DNA of 64,000 nt from CBDDLD01 sp965230605 (lineage in GTDB: Bacteria > Bacteroidota > Bacteroidia > Flavobacteriales > Flavobacteriaceae): positions 2,294,001-2,358,000 of the forward strand of contig CBDDLD010000004.1 of NCBI GenBank assembly GCA_965230605.1, written 5' to 3'. Shown here piece after piece: positions 16,567 to 25,485 of this stretch. The notes under the pieces were generated by a model. It had not been told where the DNA came from, ran no database searches, and was given only the letters and a program-made list of their open reading frames with translations. How positions within the stretch are numbered: the stretch's first letter is position 1; every line of letters begins with the position of its first letter. The position numbers and the translations under genes were made by a program.

Positions 16567-17391
16567 ATGTATCGATTAATCAATCTTGAATTACAAAAAC
16601 TTTTACTGAATAGAACCAGTAAAATATTAATATTCATATCATTCATCCTACCGTTTACAGTACTCGTATTATCATCTATAAAAATTAACTTCTTTGGCTT
16701 CTTTACATTAGAATTAGGGGAACTAGGTATATTTAATTTTCCAATAATATGGCATATTACCACATTTTTTGCTTCCTATTTTAAGTTCTTTTTTGCGATA
16801 GTTGTGGTAAGTATGATCGGTAATGAATATAGTAATAAGACCATAAAACAAAATTTAATAGATGGCTTAAGTAAGAAAGAGTTTATTCTATCTAAGTTTT
16901 ATACTATTATATTCTTTTCATTAGCAGCTACTATTCTAATTGGCTTAGCCACTTTTTTAATAGGCTTATATTATTCTAGTTATACAGAAGCAACAATTAT
17001 CTTCAGAGAAGTAGAGTTTCTTCTGGCCTATTTTGTAAAGCTAGTTGGCTTCTTTAGTCTATGTTTATTCTTCGGTATGTTATTAAAACGATCCGCTTTT
17101 GCATTGGCATTTTTATTTATTCTATGGATTGTAGAATGGATAATATTTTTTATTATAACATGGAGAACAGATGCCGACACAGGCTTTGCCGTTATGAACT
17201 TTTTTCCATTAGAATCTATGCATAAGCTTATAGATCAACCTTTTCAACGTATCATAATGACCAAATTCCCCGATAAAGCTGAGTTAGCATATGACTATGC
17301 TGTACACTGGTATGAAGTTGCCGTGGTTTTAGGTTGGACAGCATTATTTATCTTTTTATCGTATCGATTATTAAAAAAGAGAGATTTATAA
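16567..17391 (+). CDS. ABC-2 type transporter permease
   Basis: 274 residues with about six hydrophobic segments (near residues 15-35, 60-85, 105-135, 150-170, 178-198 and 245-265) and the EYSNKTIKQNLIDGLSKKEFI cytoplasmic loop typical of ABC-2 permeases. It pairs with the preceding ATPase as a two-gene exporter of unknown substrate. It ends just before the promoter of the T9SS cluster. Confidence 0.86.
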   Translation: MYRLINLELQKLLLNRTSKILIFISFILPFTVLVLSSIKINFFGFFTLELGELGIFNFPIIWHITTFFASYFKFFFAIVVVSMIGNEYSNKTIKQNLIDGLSKKEFILSKFYTIIFFSLAATILIGLATFLIGLYYSSYTEATIIFREVEFLLAYFVKLVGFFSLCLFFGMLLKRSAFALAFLFILWIVEWIIFFIITWRTDADTGFAVMNFFPLESMHKLIDQPFQRIIMTKFPDKAELAYDYAVHWYEVAVVLGWTALFIFLSYRLLKKRDL

Positions 17392-17414
17392 TATCTTTGA
17401 TAGCTATCGCTATC
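17392..17414 (+). promoter_or_regulatory. -7 box (TATCTTTG) and small hairpin before the T9SS cluster
   Basis: TATCTTTG at 17392-17399, directly after the permease stop codon. It is followed by a 6-bp inverted repeat (17399-17404 with 17409-17414, loop of 4) that would lie at the start of the mRNA leader, 4 bases before the ATG at 17419. It could affect mRNA stability or ribosome access. Confidence 0.5.
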
Positions 17415-17418
17415 AGAA

Positions 17419-20400
17419 ATGAAAAAGAATCTTACTGTATTAATAATCTTAATATTTTGCTCTGTTTCCCTTGCTCAAAATGAGGCCTCGTTCTGGTATT
17501 TTGGTCAGAATGCCGGACTACGCTTTGATGCAGGAGCAGGAACAGTGACCGCAGTAACTAATGGCCAGTTAAGTACGCTAGAAGGTTGTACATCGATTTC
17601 AGACACGGATGGTAATCTTTTATTTTATTCCGATGGACGTACTGTCTGGAACCGAAACCATCAAGTGATGTTAAATGGTATTGGACTAAAAGGTGATGAA
17701 TCTAGTACCTCATCCGGATTAATAGTTCCAAAACCTCAAGACCCAGACTTCTATTATATTTTCACCGTTGATGAACCTCATCATTTTAACTCCTCATCAT
17801 TTCCTAATGAAGTGGATGGCGATGGTATAAATGATGGTCTCACCTATTCAAGAATTAATATTTTAGATGATGGTGGACTTGGTGCAGTAGATAATGTAGA
17901 AAAAAATGTACCTCTAGTCACCTATGATATAAATGATGTACAACAATCTGAATACAAGTGCTCAGAAAAGATAACTGCTGTTAGAGCTGATGATTGTTCT
18001 TCCTTTTGGGTGATTACACATTTTGTGGATAGTTTTTACGCATTTAAAGTTGATGAAAATGGGGTAAGCGATACACCTGTAGTATCAACAGTTGGTCCGG
18101 TTATTCCAGTAGAGGGTTATAGAAGAAATGCTTTGGGTTACTTAAAAGCATCTCCTGATGGCACCAAGTTAGTAGCAGCACATTTTGGCGAATCAACAGT
18201 TGTAGCACAAGATGCCGGCGGTGGTGTTTATCTTTTTGACTTTGATAATGACACCGGGTTGGTGTCGAACAGTATAGAGTTATATAGCCCACAAAACAAT
18301 GACAGTCCATATGGTGTTGAGTTTTCTGCAGAGAATAGAAAAGTATATGCAACCATAGGTCTTGGTGTAAGTGGTAATGGTGCGAGTCAGGTTTTACAAT
18401 GGAATCTAGAAAGTGCTGATATTCCGGGAAGCTTACAAATTATTCATACGTCGAATACGCTTAGTGCCGGAGCGTTGCAGTTAGGTATAGATCGAAGAAT
18501 TTACAGAGCACAAGTAAGCTTTGCTAATTTAGCAGGTACAGGACGATTTTTAGGAGTCATCAATAATCCCGAAGCCGATGGTATTGCTACAAACTACGAT
18601 GAAGAAGGTATCTTAGTTGATGTCAATGGTACCACCCAAAATCTAAGTCGTATTGGATTACCGCCTTTTATTCAATCTTTATTTAATTCGCAAATTGATA
18701 TCATTCAAAATGGAATTAGTACGACTGAGCTCCTCCTCTGTGATGGAGAGACCTATACCCTAAGAGCAGATGAAATTCCAGGGGCAGACTATACCTGGTC
18801 CTTGGATGGTACTCCTTTAGCAGAAACTTCATTTGAATTGGAAGTCGACAGCCCCGGTTTTTATGAACTCTTTATAGAACCTAATAATGGAGAATGCCCA
18901 ATAGAAGGGAATGCTGTAGTCAACTTTTTTGATGTCCCGGTAGCTAATCCATTGACAGATGTTATCATATGTGATGATAATAACGATGGCGTTTTTTCAT
19001 TTGACTTCACTACTAAAGATCCTGAAGCCTTAGATACTCAAGATCCTACATTGTATACAGTGAGATACTTTGAAACTCAAGATGATGCAGACAATAACAC
19101 CAATGAAATAACATTTCCTTATCAAAATAATAGCAACCCACAACAAATATTTGTCAGAGTAGAAAATAATGGTAATAGTAATTGCTTTGATGTAAACAAT
19201 TTTACTGTTGAAATTTTCGATACACCAGTTATCACACTTTTAGAGGATCAGGAATTTTGTGATAATGAGGGTGATATTATGGATGGTATTGCGACTGTAG
19301 ATCTCACTGATTATAACGCAGCCATATACGGAAATCAGGATGACACTCTATTCACTATAAGTTATCATCCTACCCAAGATGATGCTGATAACAATACTAA
19401 TCCTCACCCTTCCACATATACCAATAGTACAGCCGGAACAGAAGAAATATTTGTACGTATAGAAAACAATTCTAATACAACATGCTTTAATACAGGCAGT
19501 TTCAATTTGATCATCAATGAAGCACCAGTGGCTAATGACGTGAGTATACTTCAATGTGATGAGGATGGTATCCCCGAAGGGTTTACCATATTCAATATCA
19601 ATGAAGTCTTTGATGATATTACTGGAGGTGCAGCAGACCGTGCCATAGATTATTTTCTTAGTTTATCAGACGCTCAGAATGCCATTAATCCTATAGATGG
19701 TACAGCTTTTGAAAACTTTTTTAACCCCCAGTTGGTTTATGCAAGAGTTACAAATACATTAACAGGATGTACTAACTTTAGTGAAATTTCTCTGGAGGTA
19801 AGTACTACGGCTTCTAATAATGCAGCGCTCTCTAGTTGTGATGATGATGGTATTGAAGATGGTTTGTATAGTTTTAACTTATCTGATGCTGACCCAACGG
19901 TATTAGCCGGACTTCCCAATGGTTTAGATCTGGTTTACTATGAAACGCTTAATGATGCTTTAGTAGAATCTAATCCTTTAGGTACTACATTTACTAATAC
20001 CACACCTTATAATCAAATCATATACGCTCGTGTAGAAAATGCTAACGCTTGTTTTGGAATTAGCGAGGTTGAACTTACCGTATTTGAGCTCCCTAATATT
20101 GAAACAGAAGAACAAGTGTTGTACTGTCTTAATGACTTCCCGCAACTCATCACATTAACAGGAGGTGTAATTAATGATGTGCCTAATAATTTCTTTTATG
20201 AGTGGTCCACTGGAGCTACCACTACTGAAATTCAAGTTAACGAACCCGGAACTTATACCGTTAGAGTCACTAATACTGATGGCTGTTTTAAAGACAGAAC
20301 CATAACCGTTGTCCCTTCTAATGTAGCTACCATAACAGATATTCAGGTGGTAGATGCTACGCAAAACAATAGTATTTCTGTGTTTGTCTCTGGTGAAGGC

Positions 20401-20802
20401 GATTATGAATATGCCTTAGATAATATAAATGGCCCTTACCAAGACAGTAACGTGTTTGAAGGACTGCAACCTGGCCTCTATACCGTGTATGTAAGAGATA
20501 AAAATGGCTGCGGTATTACTGAAGAAATTGTATCGGTCATTGGATTTCCTAAGTTCTTTACACCTAATGGTGATGCTGATAATAACTACTGGCAAATTAA
20601 AGGGATCGTGTCTCAATTACAGACTCGAACACCAGTGCTTATTTTTGATCGCTTTGGAAAATTACTCATAGAACTCGATCCGTTGAGTGTGGGGTGGGAT
20701 GGCACATACAATGGAGCTATAATGCCTGCTAGCGATTATTGGTTTACAGTGACTTTAGCTGACGGTAGAACATTCACTAGTCATTTTGCATTAAGACGAT
20801 GA
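17419..20802 (+). CDS. T9SS type B sorting domain surface protein, 4 modules
   Basis: 1127 residues. Signal peptide MKKNLTVLIILIFCSVSLAQ. Residues ~20-430 resemble a beta-propeller-like ectodomain (FWYFGQNAGLRFDAG, ISDTDGNLLFYSDGRTVWN repeats). A PKD/Ig-like stretch follows, then four ~85-residue modules opening with a C-D-(D/E)-x-x-D-G motif and closing with (I/V)-(Y/F)-(V/A)-R-V-E-N. The last ~85 residues are the gliding-motility-type (type B) sorting domain: FFTPNGDADNNYW, FDRFGKLL, GWDGTYNG, MPASDYWF and terminal HFALRR. It is thus exported by Sec and then carried over the outer membrane by T9SS. The last 278 residues are almost identical to those of the next gene, which starts in a 4-base overlap. 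Confidence 0.88.
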   Translation: MKKNLTVLIILIFCSVSLAQNEASFWYFGQNAGLRFDAGAGTVTAVTNGQLSTLEGCTSISDTDGNLLFYSDGRTVWNRNHQVMLNGIGLKGDESSTSSGLIVPKPQDPDFYYIFTVDEPHHFNSSSFPNEVDGDGINDGLTYSRINILDDGGLGAVDNVEKNVPLVTYDINDVQQSEYKCSEKITAVRADDCSSFWVITHFVDSFYAFKVDENGVSDTPVVSTVGPVIPVEGYRRNALGYLKASPDGTKLVAAHFGESTVVAQDAGGGVYLFDFDNDTGLVSNSIELYSPQNNDSPYGVEFSAENRKVYATIGLGVSGNGASQVLQWNLESADIPGSLQIIHTSNTLSAGALQLGIDRRIYRAQVSFANLAGTGRFLGVINNPEADGIATNYDEEGILVDVNGTTQNLSRIGLPPFIQSLFNSQIDIIQNGISTTELLLCDGETYTLRADEIPGADYTWSLDGTPLAETSFELEVDSPGFYELFIEPNNGECPIEGNAVVNFFDVPVANPLTDVIICDDNNDGVFSFDFTTKDPEALDTQDPTLYTVRYFETQDDADNNTNEITFPYQNNSNPQQIFVRVENNGNSNCFDVNNFTVEIFDTPVITLLEDQEFCDNEGDIMDGIATVDLTDYNAAIYGNQDDTLFTISYHPTQDDADNNTNPHPSTYTNSTAGTEEIFVRIENNSNTTCFNTGSFNLIINEAPVANDVSILQCDEDGIPEGFTIFNINEVFDDITGGAADRAIDYFLSLSDAQNAINPIDGTAFENFFNPQLVYARVTNTLTGCTNFSEISLEVSTTASNNAALSSCDDDGIEDGLYSFNLSDADPTVLAGLPNGLDLVYYETLNDALVESNPLGTTFTNTTPYNQIIYARVENANACFGISEVELTVFELPNIETEEQVLYCLNDFPQLITLTGGVINDVPNNFFYEWSTGATTTEIQVNEPGTYTVRVTNTDGCFKDRTITVVPSNVATITDIQVVDATQNNSISVFVSGEGDYEYALDNINGPYQDSNVFEGLQPGLYTVYVRDKNGCGITEEIVSVIGFPKFFTPNGDADNNYWQIKGIVSQLQTRTPVLIFDRFGKLLIELDPLSVGWDGTYNGAIMPASDYWFTVTLADGRTFTSHFALRR
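19968..20802 (+). repeat. 835-bp 3'-end duplication, copy 1
   Basis: Nearly identical to 22415-23249 (offset 2447). By reading I count about nine base differences, four of them clustered in one 7-base stretch (encoding EL versus DV before the conserved PNIETEEQ). Identity falls sharply upstream of 19968. It encodes the end of module 4, an Ig/SprB-like linker and the type B sorting domain. Confidence 0.93.
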
Positions 20803-23249
20803 AGCTTAACGGATATTGTAAAATCATATTATCATTTACGATAATGCAATTTGTGCTTTGTAATTTGCTTATTGCTCAAGAGCCAAATGACTGTGATTTT
20901 GCTGTAGTCGTATGTGGTAATTCTAGTTTGAGTGTTGATGTTAGCGGTGTAGGTGTGCAAGAACTTTCGGGCTCAAACACATGCCAAAGTCAAGAGAATA
21001 ATAGTATTTGGTTAAGAGTCACTATTGCTACTGCAGGAACATTAGCCTTTACCTTAACCCCAGATAGTAACGCCATTACTGAGGATTACGATTTCTTTAT
21101 TTTTGGTCCTAATGCTAACTGTGGAAATATAGGTCAAGCCATACGCTGCTCTACTACAAACCCTCAAGCTGCTGGCCAAGGTAATAATCTAACAGGTCTT
21201 AATTCTACGGAAACAGATACAGCTGAAGGTCCTGGGCCAGATGGTAATAGTTTTGTTAGTGCCATTGATGCCAATGTTGGTGATAGTTATTTTATAGTTA
21301 TAGATAGACCTATAGGAAACAGTCCTTTTTCGTTAGAATGGACTGGTACAGCTACGTTTCCTGAAAATCCAACGAATCCTATTCCAAGCCAAGATTTTAA
21401 TGTCGACATTTGTGATAATTTTGCGCCGTTTGATGATGGCATTGCTGAGTTTGATGTCACTACTATTACTAACGATATTATAGCCAATCAAAATAATATA
21501 GCCGTAAGCTATCATAACACTGAAAGTGATGCTACTATAAACATAAACCCTCTGGGTAATATTTTTAATAATGCTCCAAATCAAAATACGGTATTTGTAA
21601 GATTAGAAAATACCATTACCGGATGTTTTATTATAAATACGTTAAGTATCAATGTCAATAGCGGGCCTCAGTTTAATCCCCCAACTGCATTTAATAATTG
21701 TGATGATCTTACGGATAATGACAATACCAATGGACAAACCTTTTTTGATTTTTCTGTCAAAACAAATGAAATTACTTCAGGACAAAATCCTTTAGACTAT
21801 AATATATCTTATCATTTAAGTGCATTAGATGCTGAGAATAGTAATAACCCGTTACCTCAGGTGTATTACAATACGCAACCCACACCGACGGAAATATTTG
21901 TGAGAATAGAAGATGTTGTTAATTCAGGATGTGTAGGTTTTACGTCTTTCAATATTAATATTCTAGAAGTACCTGAAGTAAACAATGCTTCTCTCTTTCA
22001 ATGTGATGAAGATGGTATACAAGATGGATTAACCTTATTCAACCTAACGCAACTGAATAATGAAATTACCGGAGGTTTGGCTGATAGAGATGTTATCTTT
22101 TTTAACTCATCTGTTGATGCTCAAAATAATGTCAACCCATTAAATGCCAATTCTTATAATAATACCACGCCATCTCAAACGATATATACAAGAGTAGTTA
22201 ACACCATAACAGGGTGTGTCAATTTTGGAGAAGTTACTTTAGAAGTCAGTGCCACTGATATTAGTAATGCTGCCTTATTTGCTTGTGATGATGATGGCAT
22301 ATCTGATGGCACTATAGGTTTCGATCTATCCCAAGCTAACAATACTATATTGGCGAACCTCCCTCCCGGTTTAGATATTGCCTATTATGAAACTCTAGAA
22401 GATGCATTACTAGAGTCTAATCCTTTAGGTACTACATTTACTAATACCACACCTTATAATCAAATCATATACGCTCGTGTAGAAAATGCTAACGCTTGTT
22501 TTGGAATTAGTGAGGTTGAACTTACCGTATTTGATGTGCCAAATATTGAAACAGAAGAACAAGTGTTGTACTGTCTTAATGACTTCCCGCAACTCATCAC
22601 ATTAACAGGAGGTGTAATTAATGATGTGCCTAATAATTTCTTTTATGAGTGGTCCACTGGAGCTACCACTACTGAAATTCAAGTTAACGAACCCGGAACT
22701 TATACCGTTAGAGTCACTAATACTGATGGCTGTTTTAAAGACAGAACCATAACCGTTGTCCCTTCTAATGTAGCTACCATAACAGATATTCAGGTGGTAG
22801 ATGCTACGCAAAACAATAGTATTTCTGTGTTTGTCTCTGGTGAAGGCGATTATGAATATGCCTTAGATAATATAAATGGCCCTTACCAAGACAGTAACGT
22901 GTTTGAAGGACTGCAACCTGGCCTCTATACCGTGTATGTAAGAGATAAAAATGGCTGCGGTATTACTGAAGAAATTGTATCAGTCATTGGATTTCCTAAG
23001 TTCTTTACACCTAATGGTGATGCTGATAATAACTACTGGCAAATTAAAGGGATCGTGTCTCAATTACAGACTCGAACACCAGTACTTATTTTTGATCGCT
23101 TTGGAAAATTACTCATAGAACTCGATCCGTTGAGTGTGGGATGGGATGGCACATACAATGGAGCTATAATGCCTGCTAGCGATTATTGGTTTACAGTGAC
23201 TTTAGCTGACGGTAGAACATTCACTAGTCATTTTGCATTAAGACGATAA
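20799..23249 (+). CDS. T9SS type B sorting domain surface protein, 4 modules
   Basis: 816 residues, start ATG overlapping the previous TGA (ATGA), so translational coupling is likely. Signal peptide of ~27 residues ending LLIAQ. The N-terminal domain (~30-190: CDFAVVVCGNSSL, NSIWLRVTI, DYDFFIFGPNANC, GDSYFIVIDRP) looks like the pre-peptidase-C-like beta-sandwich found in many flavobacterial T9SS proteins. Four modules follow (first motifs CDNFAPFDDG, CDDLTDNDNTNG, CDEDGIQDG and CDDDGISDG), then the same linker and sorting domain as in the neighbour. The N-terminal halves differ completely, so the pair looks like two ectodomains on a shared stalk and anchor. Confidence 0.88.
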   Translation: MKLNGYCKIILSFTIMQFVLCNLLIAQEPNDCDFAVVVCGNSSLSVDVSGVGVQELSGSNTCQSQENNSIWLRVTIATAGTLAFTLTPDSNAITEDYDFFIFGPNANCGNIGQAIRCSTTNPQAAGQGNNLTGLNSTETDTAEGPGPDGNSFVSAIDANVGDSYFIVIDRPIGNSPFSLEWTGTATFPENPTNPIPSQDFNVDICDNFAPFDDGIAEFDVTTITNDIIANQNNIAVSYHNTESDATININPLGNIFNNAPNQNTVFVRLENTITGCFIINTLSINVNSGPQFNPPTAFNNCDDLTDNDNTNGQTFFDFSVKTNEITSGQNPLDYNISYHLSALDAENSNNPLPQVYYNTQPTPTEIFVRIEDVVNSGCVGFTSFNINILEVPEVNNASLFQCDEDGIQDGLTLFNLTQLNNEITGGLADRDVIFFNSSVDAQNNVNPLNANSYNNTTPSQTIYTRVVNTITGCVNFGEVTLEVSATDISNAALFACDDDGISDGTIGFDLSQANNTILANLPPGLDIAYYETLEDALLESNPLGTTFTNTTPYNQIIYARVENANACFGISEVELTVFDVPNIETEEQVLYCLNDFPQLITLTGGVINDVPNNFFYEWSTGATTTEIQVNEPGTYTVRVTNTDGCFKDRTITVVPSNVATITDIQVVDATQNNSISVFVSGEGDYEYALDNINGPYQDSNVFEGLQPGLYTVYVRDKNGCGITEEIVSVIGFPKFFTPNGDADNNYWQIKGIVSQLQTRTPVLIFDRFGKLLIELDPLSVGWDGTYNGAIMPASDYWFTVTLADGRTFTSHFALRR
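22415..23249 (+). repeat. 835-bp 3'-end duplication, copy 2
   Basis: Second copy of the segment at 19968-20802, same frame and same position in the gene (last 278 codons). Stop is TAA here and TGA in copy 1. Confidence 0.93.
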
Positions 23250-23288
23250 ATATAAAATCTGTAACTTAGTTATTAAAACTAACCTGCT

Positions 23289-25073
23289 GTGAAGTTTTTA
23301 TCTTCAATATTCGGTCTTCTCTGTATTATAGTAGCACAGCAGCTTAATGCCCAAGATGTATCTCTTTTTCAGCAGTACAATGGCAGATACGATTACACCG
23401 CAATTGGTAACACCTTAAATAGTTTTGAGAACGGTTCATTTGCAGACTGTGTGATACAAACATCTTCTTCTGCAGATTTAAACTTGCTTCCTTCACAAAC
23501 AGTCATTGCTGCTTATCTCTATTGGGCAGGTTCTGATGCAGGAGATTTTGATATCACTTTAAACGGTATACCAATTAGTGCAGAACGTACATTTAGTGAC
23601 GCTCTAGATGCCAGTAGAATATTTTTTGCTGCTTTTGCGGATGTTACTAGCATCATCCAATCACAAGGTAATGGAACATACACTATAGCAGATTTTGATC
23701 TTACAGCAGTTATTGCCCCATATTGTCCAACCGGAACAAACTTTGGTGGGTGGGCTATTGCTGTTATTTATGAAGATTTAAGCCTACCACTGAATCAGCT
23801 TAATGTTTACGACGGATTACAAAGTGTACCAACATCTCTAACTATAACTTTAGATAATTTAAATGTACTAGATAACGAAGATGCAAAGATTGGTTTTATA
23901 GCTTGGGAAGGTGATCAGGCATTGGCAGTAAACGAACAATTATCCATTAACGGAAACCCTATAAGTAATCCTCCATTAAATCCTGTTAATAATGCCTTCA
24001 ATGGAACTAACAGTTTTACCGGTGCCAATAATTTATACAATATGGATATTGATGTATACGACATTCAAAATAATATATCCATTGGAGATACCTCAGCTAC
24101 TATTACATTGACCTCCGGTCAGGATTTTGTGATGATAAACAATGTCATTACTGTATTAAATAGTCAACTTCCTGATGGCACCATAAGCATTAATAATTAT
24201 ACATTAAACTGTGGAGACAGAACTATTGATTTAGACTATACTATTTATAACACTAACAGTACAGCTGTTTTGCCTTCAAATACACCTATTGCTTTCTATG
24301 CAGATGGTATGCTTATCGGTCAGACTAGTACCGTTACCGATATTCCTATCGATGGTAATGAAACGGGAAGCATTTCATTATTAATCCCAGATACTATTGG
24401 TGATAATTTTGATATTCTTGCATTTGTTGATGATGACGGATCAGGGAATAGTACTGTAGTTGAGACTAATGAAAACAACAACACAGACATAGAACCTATT
24501 GCGCTTTTAGTAATCCCTGAAATACAGGTTTTACCTAGCCTGTTAGCTTGTAATGAAGGCTTTCAAATGGCCATGTATGATTTAATAGAGCATACTCTTA
24601 ACCATCTCAACGTAGACATAAATGCAATTTCCTTTTTTACCTCGTTAGAGAATCTTGAAAACGAAACTAATGCGATTCTAATTCCTGAGAACTATACAAA
24701 TACATCTGACCCTCAAACCATTTATATAAGAGTTGTTAGTCCGCCATGTTATGAAATTTATCAATTCAATTTAGAAACTGAGAACTGTCCTCCAACGGTA
24801 CCGGATGGGTTTTCACCTAATGATGATTCTAAAAACGATTGGTTTAATATACAAGGGCTCTATGATATATTTACAGAACACAAATTACTTATCTATAATA
24901 GACTTGGCACCTTAATTTTTGAAGGAGATAATACTAAGCCATGGAATGGTTTTACAAACCGAGGAATTAATAATAAAGGAAAGCTTGTTCCTGTAGGCAC
25001 CTACTATTATGTACTCTATCTTAATGATCCGGAATATCGACCAAGAGTAGGCTGGGTGTACGTAAATTACTAG
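23289..25073 (+). CDS. T9SS type B sorting domain surface protein with CARDB-like region
   Basis: 594 residues from a GTG at 23289; signal peptide ~21 residues ending LNAQ. Residues ~30-290 form a secreted domain with AYLYWAGSDAGDFDITLNG, GWAIAVIYEDL and LNVYDGLQSV, a pattern I know from flavobacterial adhesin-like proteins. Residues ~295-395 look like a CARDB/Ig domain (ISINNYTLNCGDRTIDLDY, then VETNENNNTDIEPI). One degenerate module follows (ACNEGFQMAMYDL...DPQTIYIRVV). The C-terminus VPDGFSPNDDSKNDWFNI...YNRLGTLIFEG...WNGFTNRG...YYYVLYLND is a type B sorting domain of the other subtype, ending GWVYVNY rather than HFALRR. Fourth position in a rightward operon-like set. Confidence 0.83.
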   Translation: MKFLSSIFGLLCIIVAQQLNAQDVSLFQQYNGRYDYTAIGNTLNSFENGSFADCVIQTSSSADLNLLPSQTVIAAYLYWAGSDAGDFDITLNGIPISAERTFSDALDASRIFFAAFADVTSIIQSQGNGTYTIADFDLTAVIAPYCPTGTNFGGWAIAVIYEDLSLPLNQLNVYDGLQSVPTSLTITLDNLNVLDNEDAKIGFIAWEGDQALAVNEQLSINGNPISNPPLNPVNNAFNGTNSFTGANNLYNMDIDVYDIQNNISIGDTSATITLTSGQDFVMINNVITVLNSQLPDGTISINNYTLNCGDRTIDLDYTIYNTNSTAVLPSNTPIAFYADGMLIGQTSTVTDIPIDGNETGSISLLIPDTIGDNFDILAFVDDDGSGNSTVVETNENNNTDIEPIALLVIPEIQVLPSLLACNEGFQMAMYDLIEHTLNHLNVDINAISFFTSLENLENETNAILIPENYTNTSDPQTIYIRVVSPPCYEIYQFNLETENCPPTVPDGFSPNDDSKNDWFNIQGLYDIFTEHKLLIYNRLGTLIFEGDNTKPWNGFTNRGINNKGKLVPVGTYYYVLYLNDPEYRPRVGWVYVNY

Positions 25074-25201
25074 AAATGTTAAAATTTTAATCTGTTCATC
25101 TTGTTTTTTTGTATTTAAACACTTACACTAGTACTTTCATGTAAGAGTTATTGCTAATAAAGAACGTCTTAGTGGTAAAATTAACCATCTATTAATGACT
25201 T
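25074..25201. other. intergenic, debris upstream of gene remnant
   Basis: Non-coding AT-rich sequence between an intact T9SS gene and the remnant of another. Nothing recognisable; stops in all frames. Confidence 0.5.
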
Positions 25202-25267
25202 GTTAGGGATACAAAACGTGATAATGTTGAATTTCAGGTTAAGGGACATTTCGCTTTGCGAAGATGA
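25202..25267 (+). pseudogene. remnant of a T9SS type B gene (last ~22 residues)
   Basis: A short open stretch ends in the codons for FQVKGHFALRR and TGA. This matches the extreme C-terminus of the sorting domain encoded 5 kb downstream (FEVKGHFALRR) and of its neighbours (HFALRR). The upstream residues VRDTKRDNVE also fit this region of type B domains (compare KVRRGDESFE). A stop precedes the fragment at 25196-25198 and no start or signal peptide is present. It is the tail of a gene whose body has been deleted. The terminator that would have followed the gene is still present. Confidence 0.82.
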
Positions 25268-25295
25268 TTTATATTTCAATATTATTGAGTTAGAT

Positions 25296-25320
25296 AAGAC
25301 CCTTTTTAGGGTCTTTTTTT
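25296..25320 (+). terminator. intrinsic terminator after gene remnant
   Basis: An 8-bp perfect stem (25296-25303 with 25308-25315, T4 loop) followed by T5. It lies 28 bases after the remnant stop codon and now serves as the terminator of the upstream T9SS gene cluster. Confidence 0.85.
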
Positions 25321-25485
25321 ATGCTTAAACTCAAACTATCGATACAAATGTTAATTTTTTATGTATTTCATCGTATTTTTTTGTCTTTCGTCTATTAAAA
25401 ATCTATTTTTCAGAACAATTTGAGTGTGTCTTGTCATTTGTCCCAAATCTACCTTGGCTTACATACCAAACTTAACCGCTAAACT
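25321..25485. other. leader region of the large T9SS gene
   Basis: AT-rich, no open frame. Must contain the promoter of the 1608-residue gene, since a strong terminator precedes it, but I find no exact TAnnTTTG box. TACCTTGG at 25450-25457 is a one-mismatch candidate. Confidence 0.35.

Noticed and set aside
19968..23249. Insertion-sequence or transposon origin of the 835-bp repeat
   Set aside because: Repeats are wholly coding, end at stop codons and contain no transposase or inverted termini.
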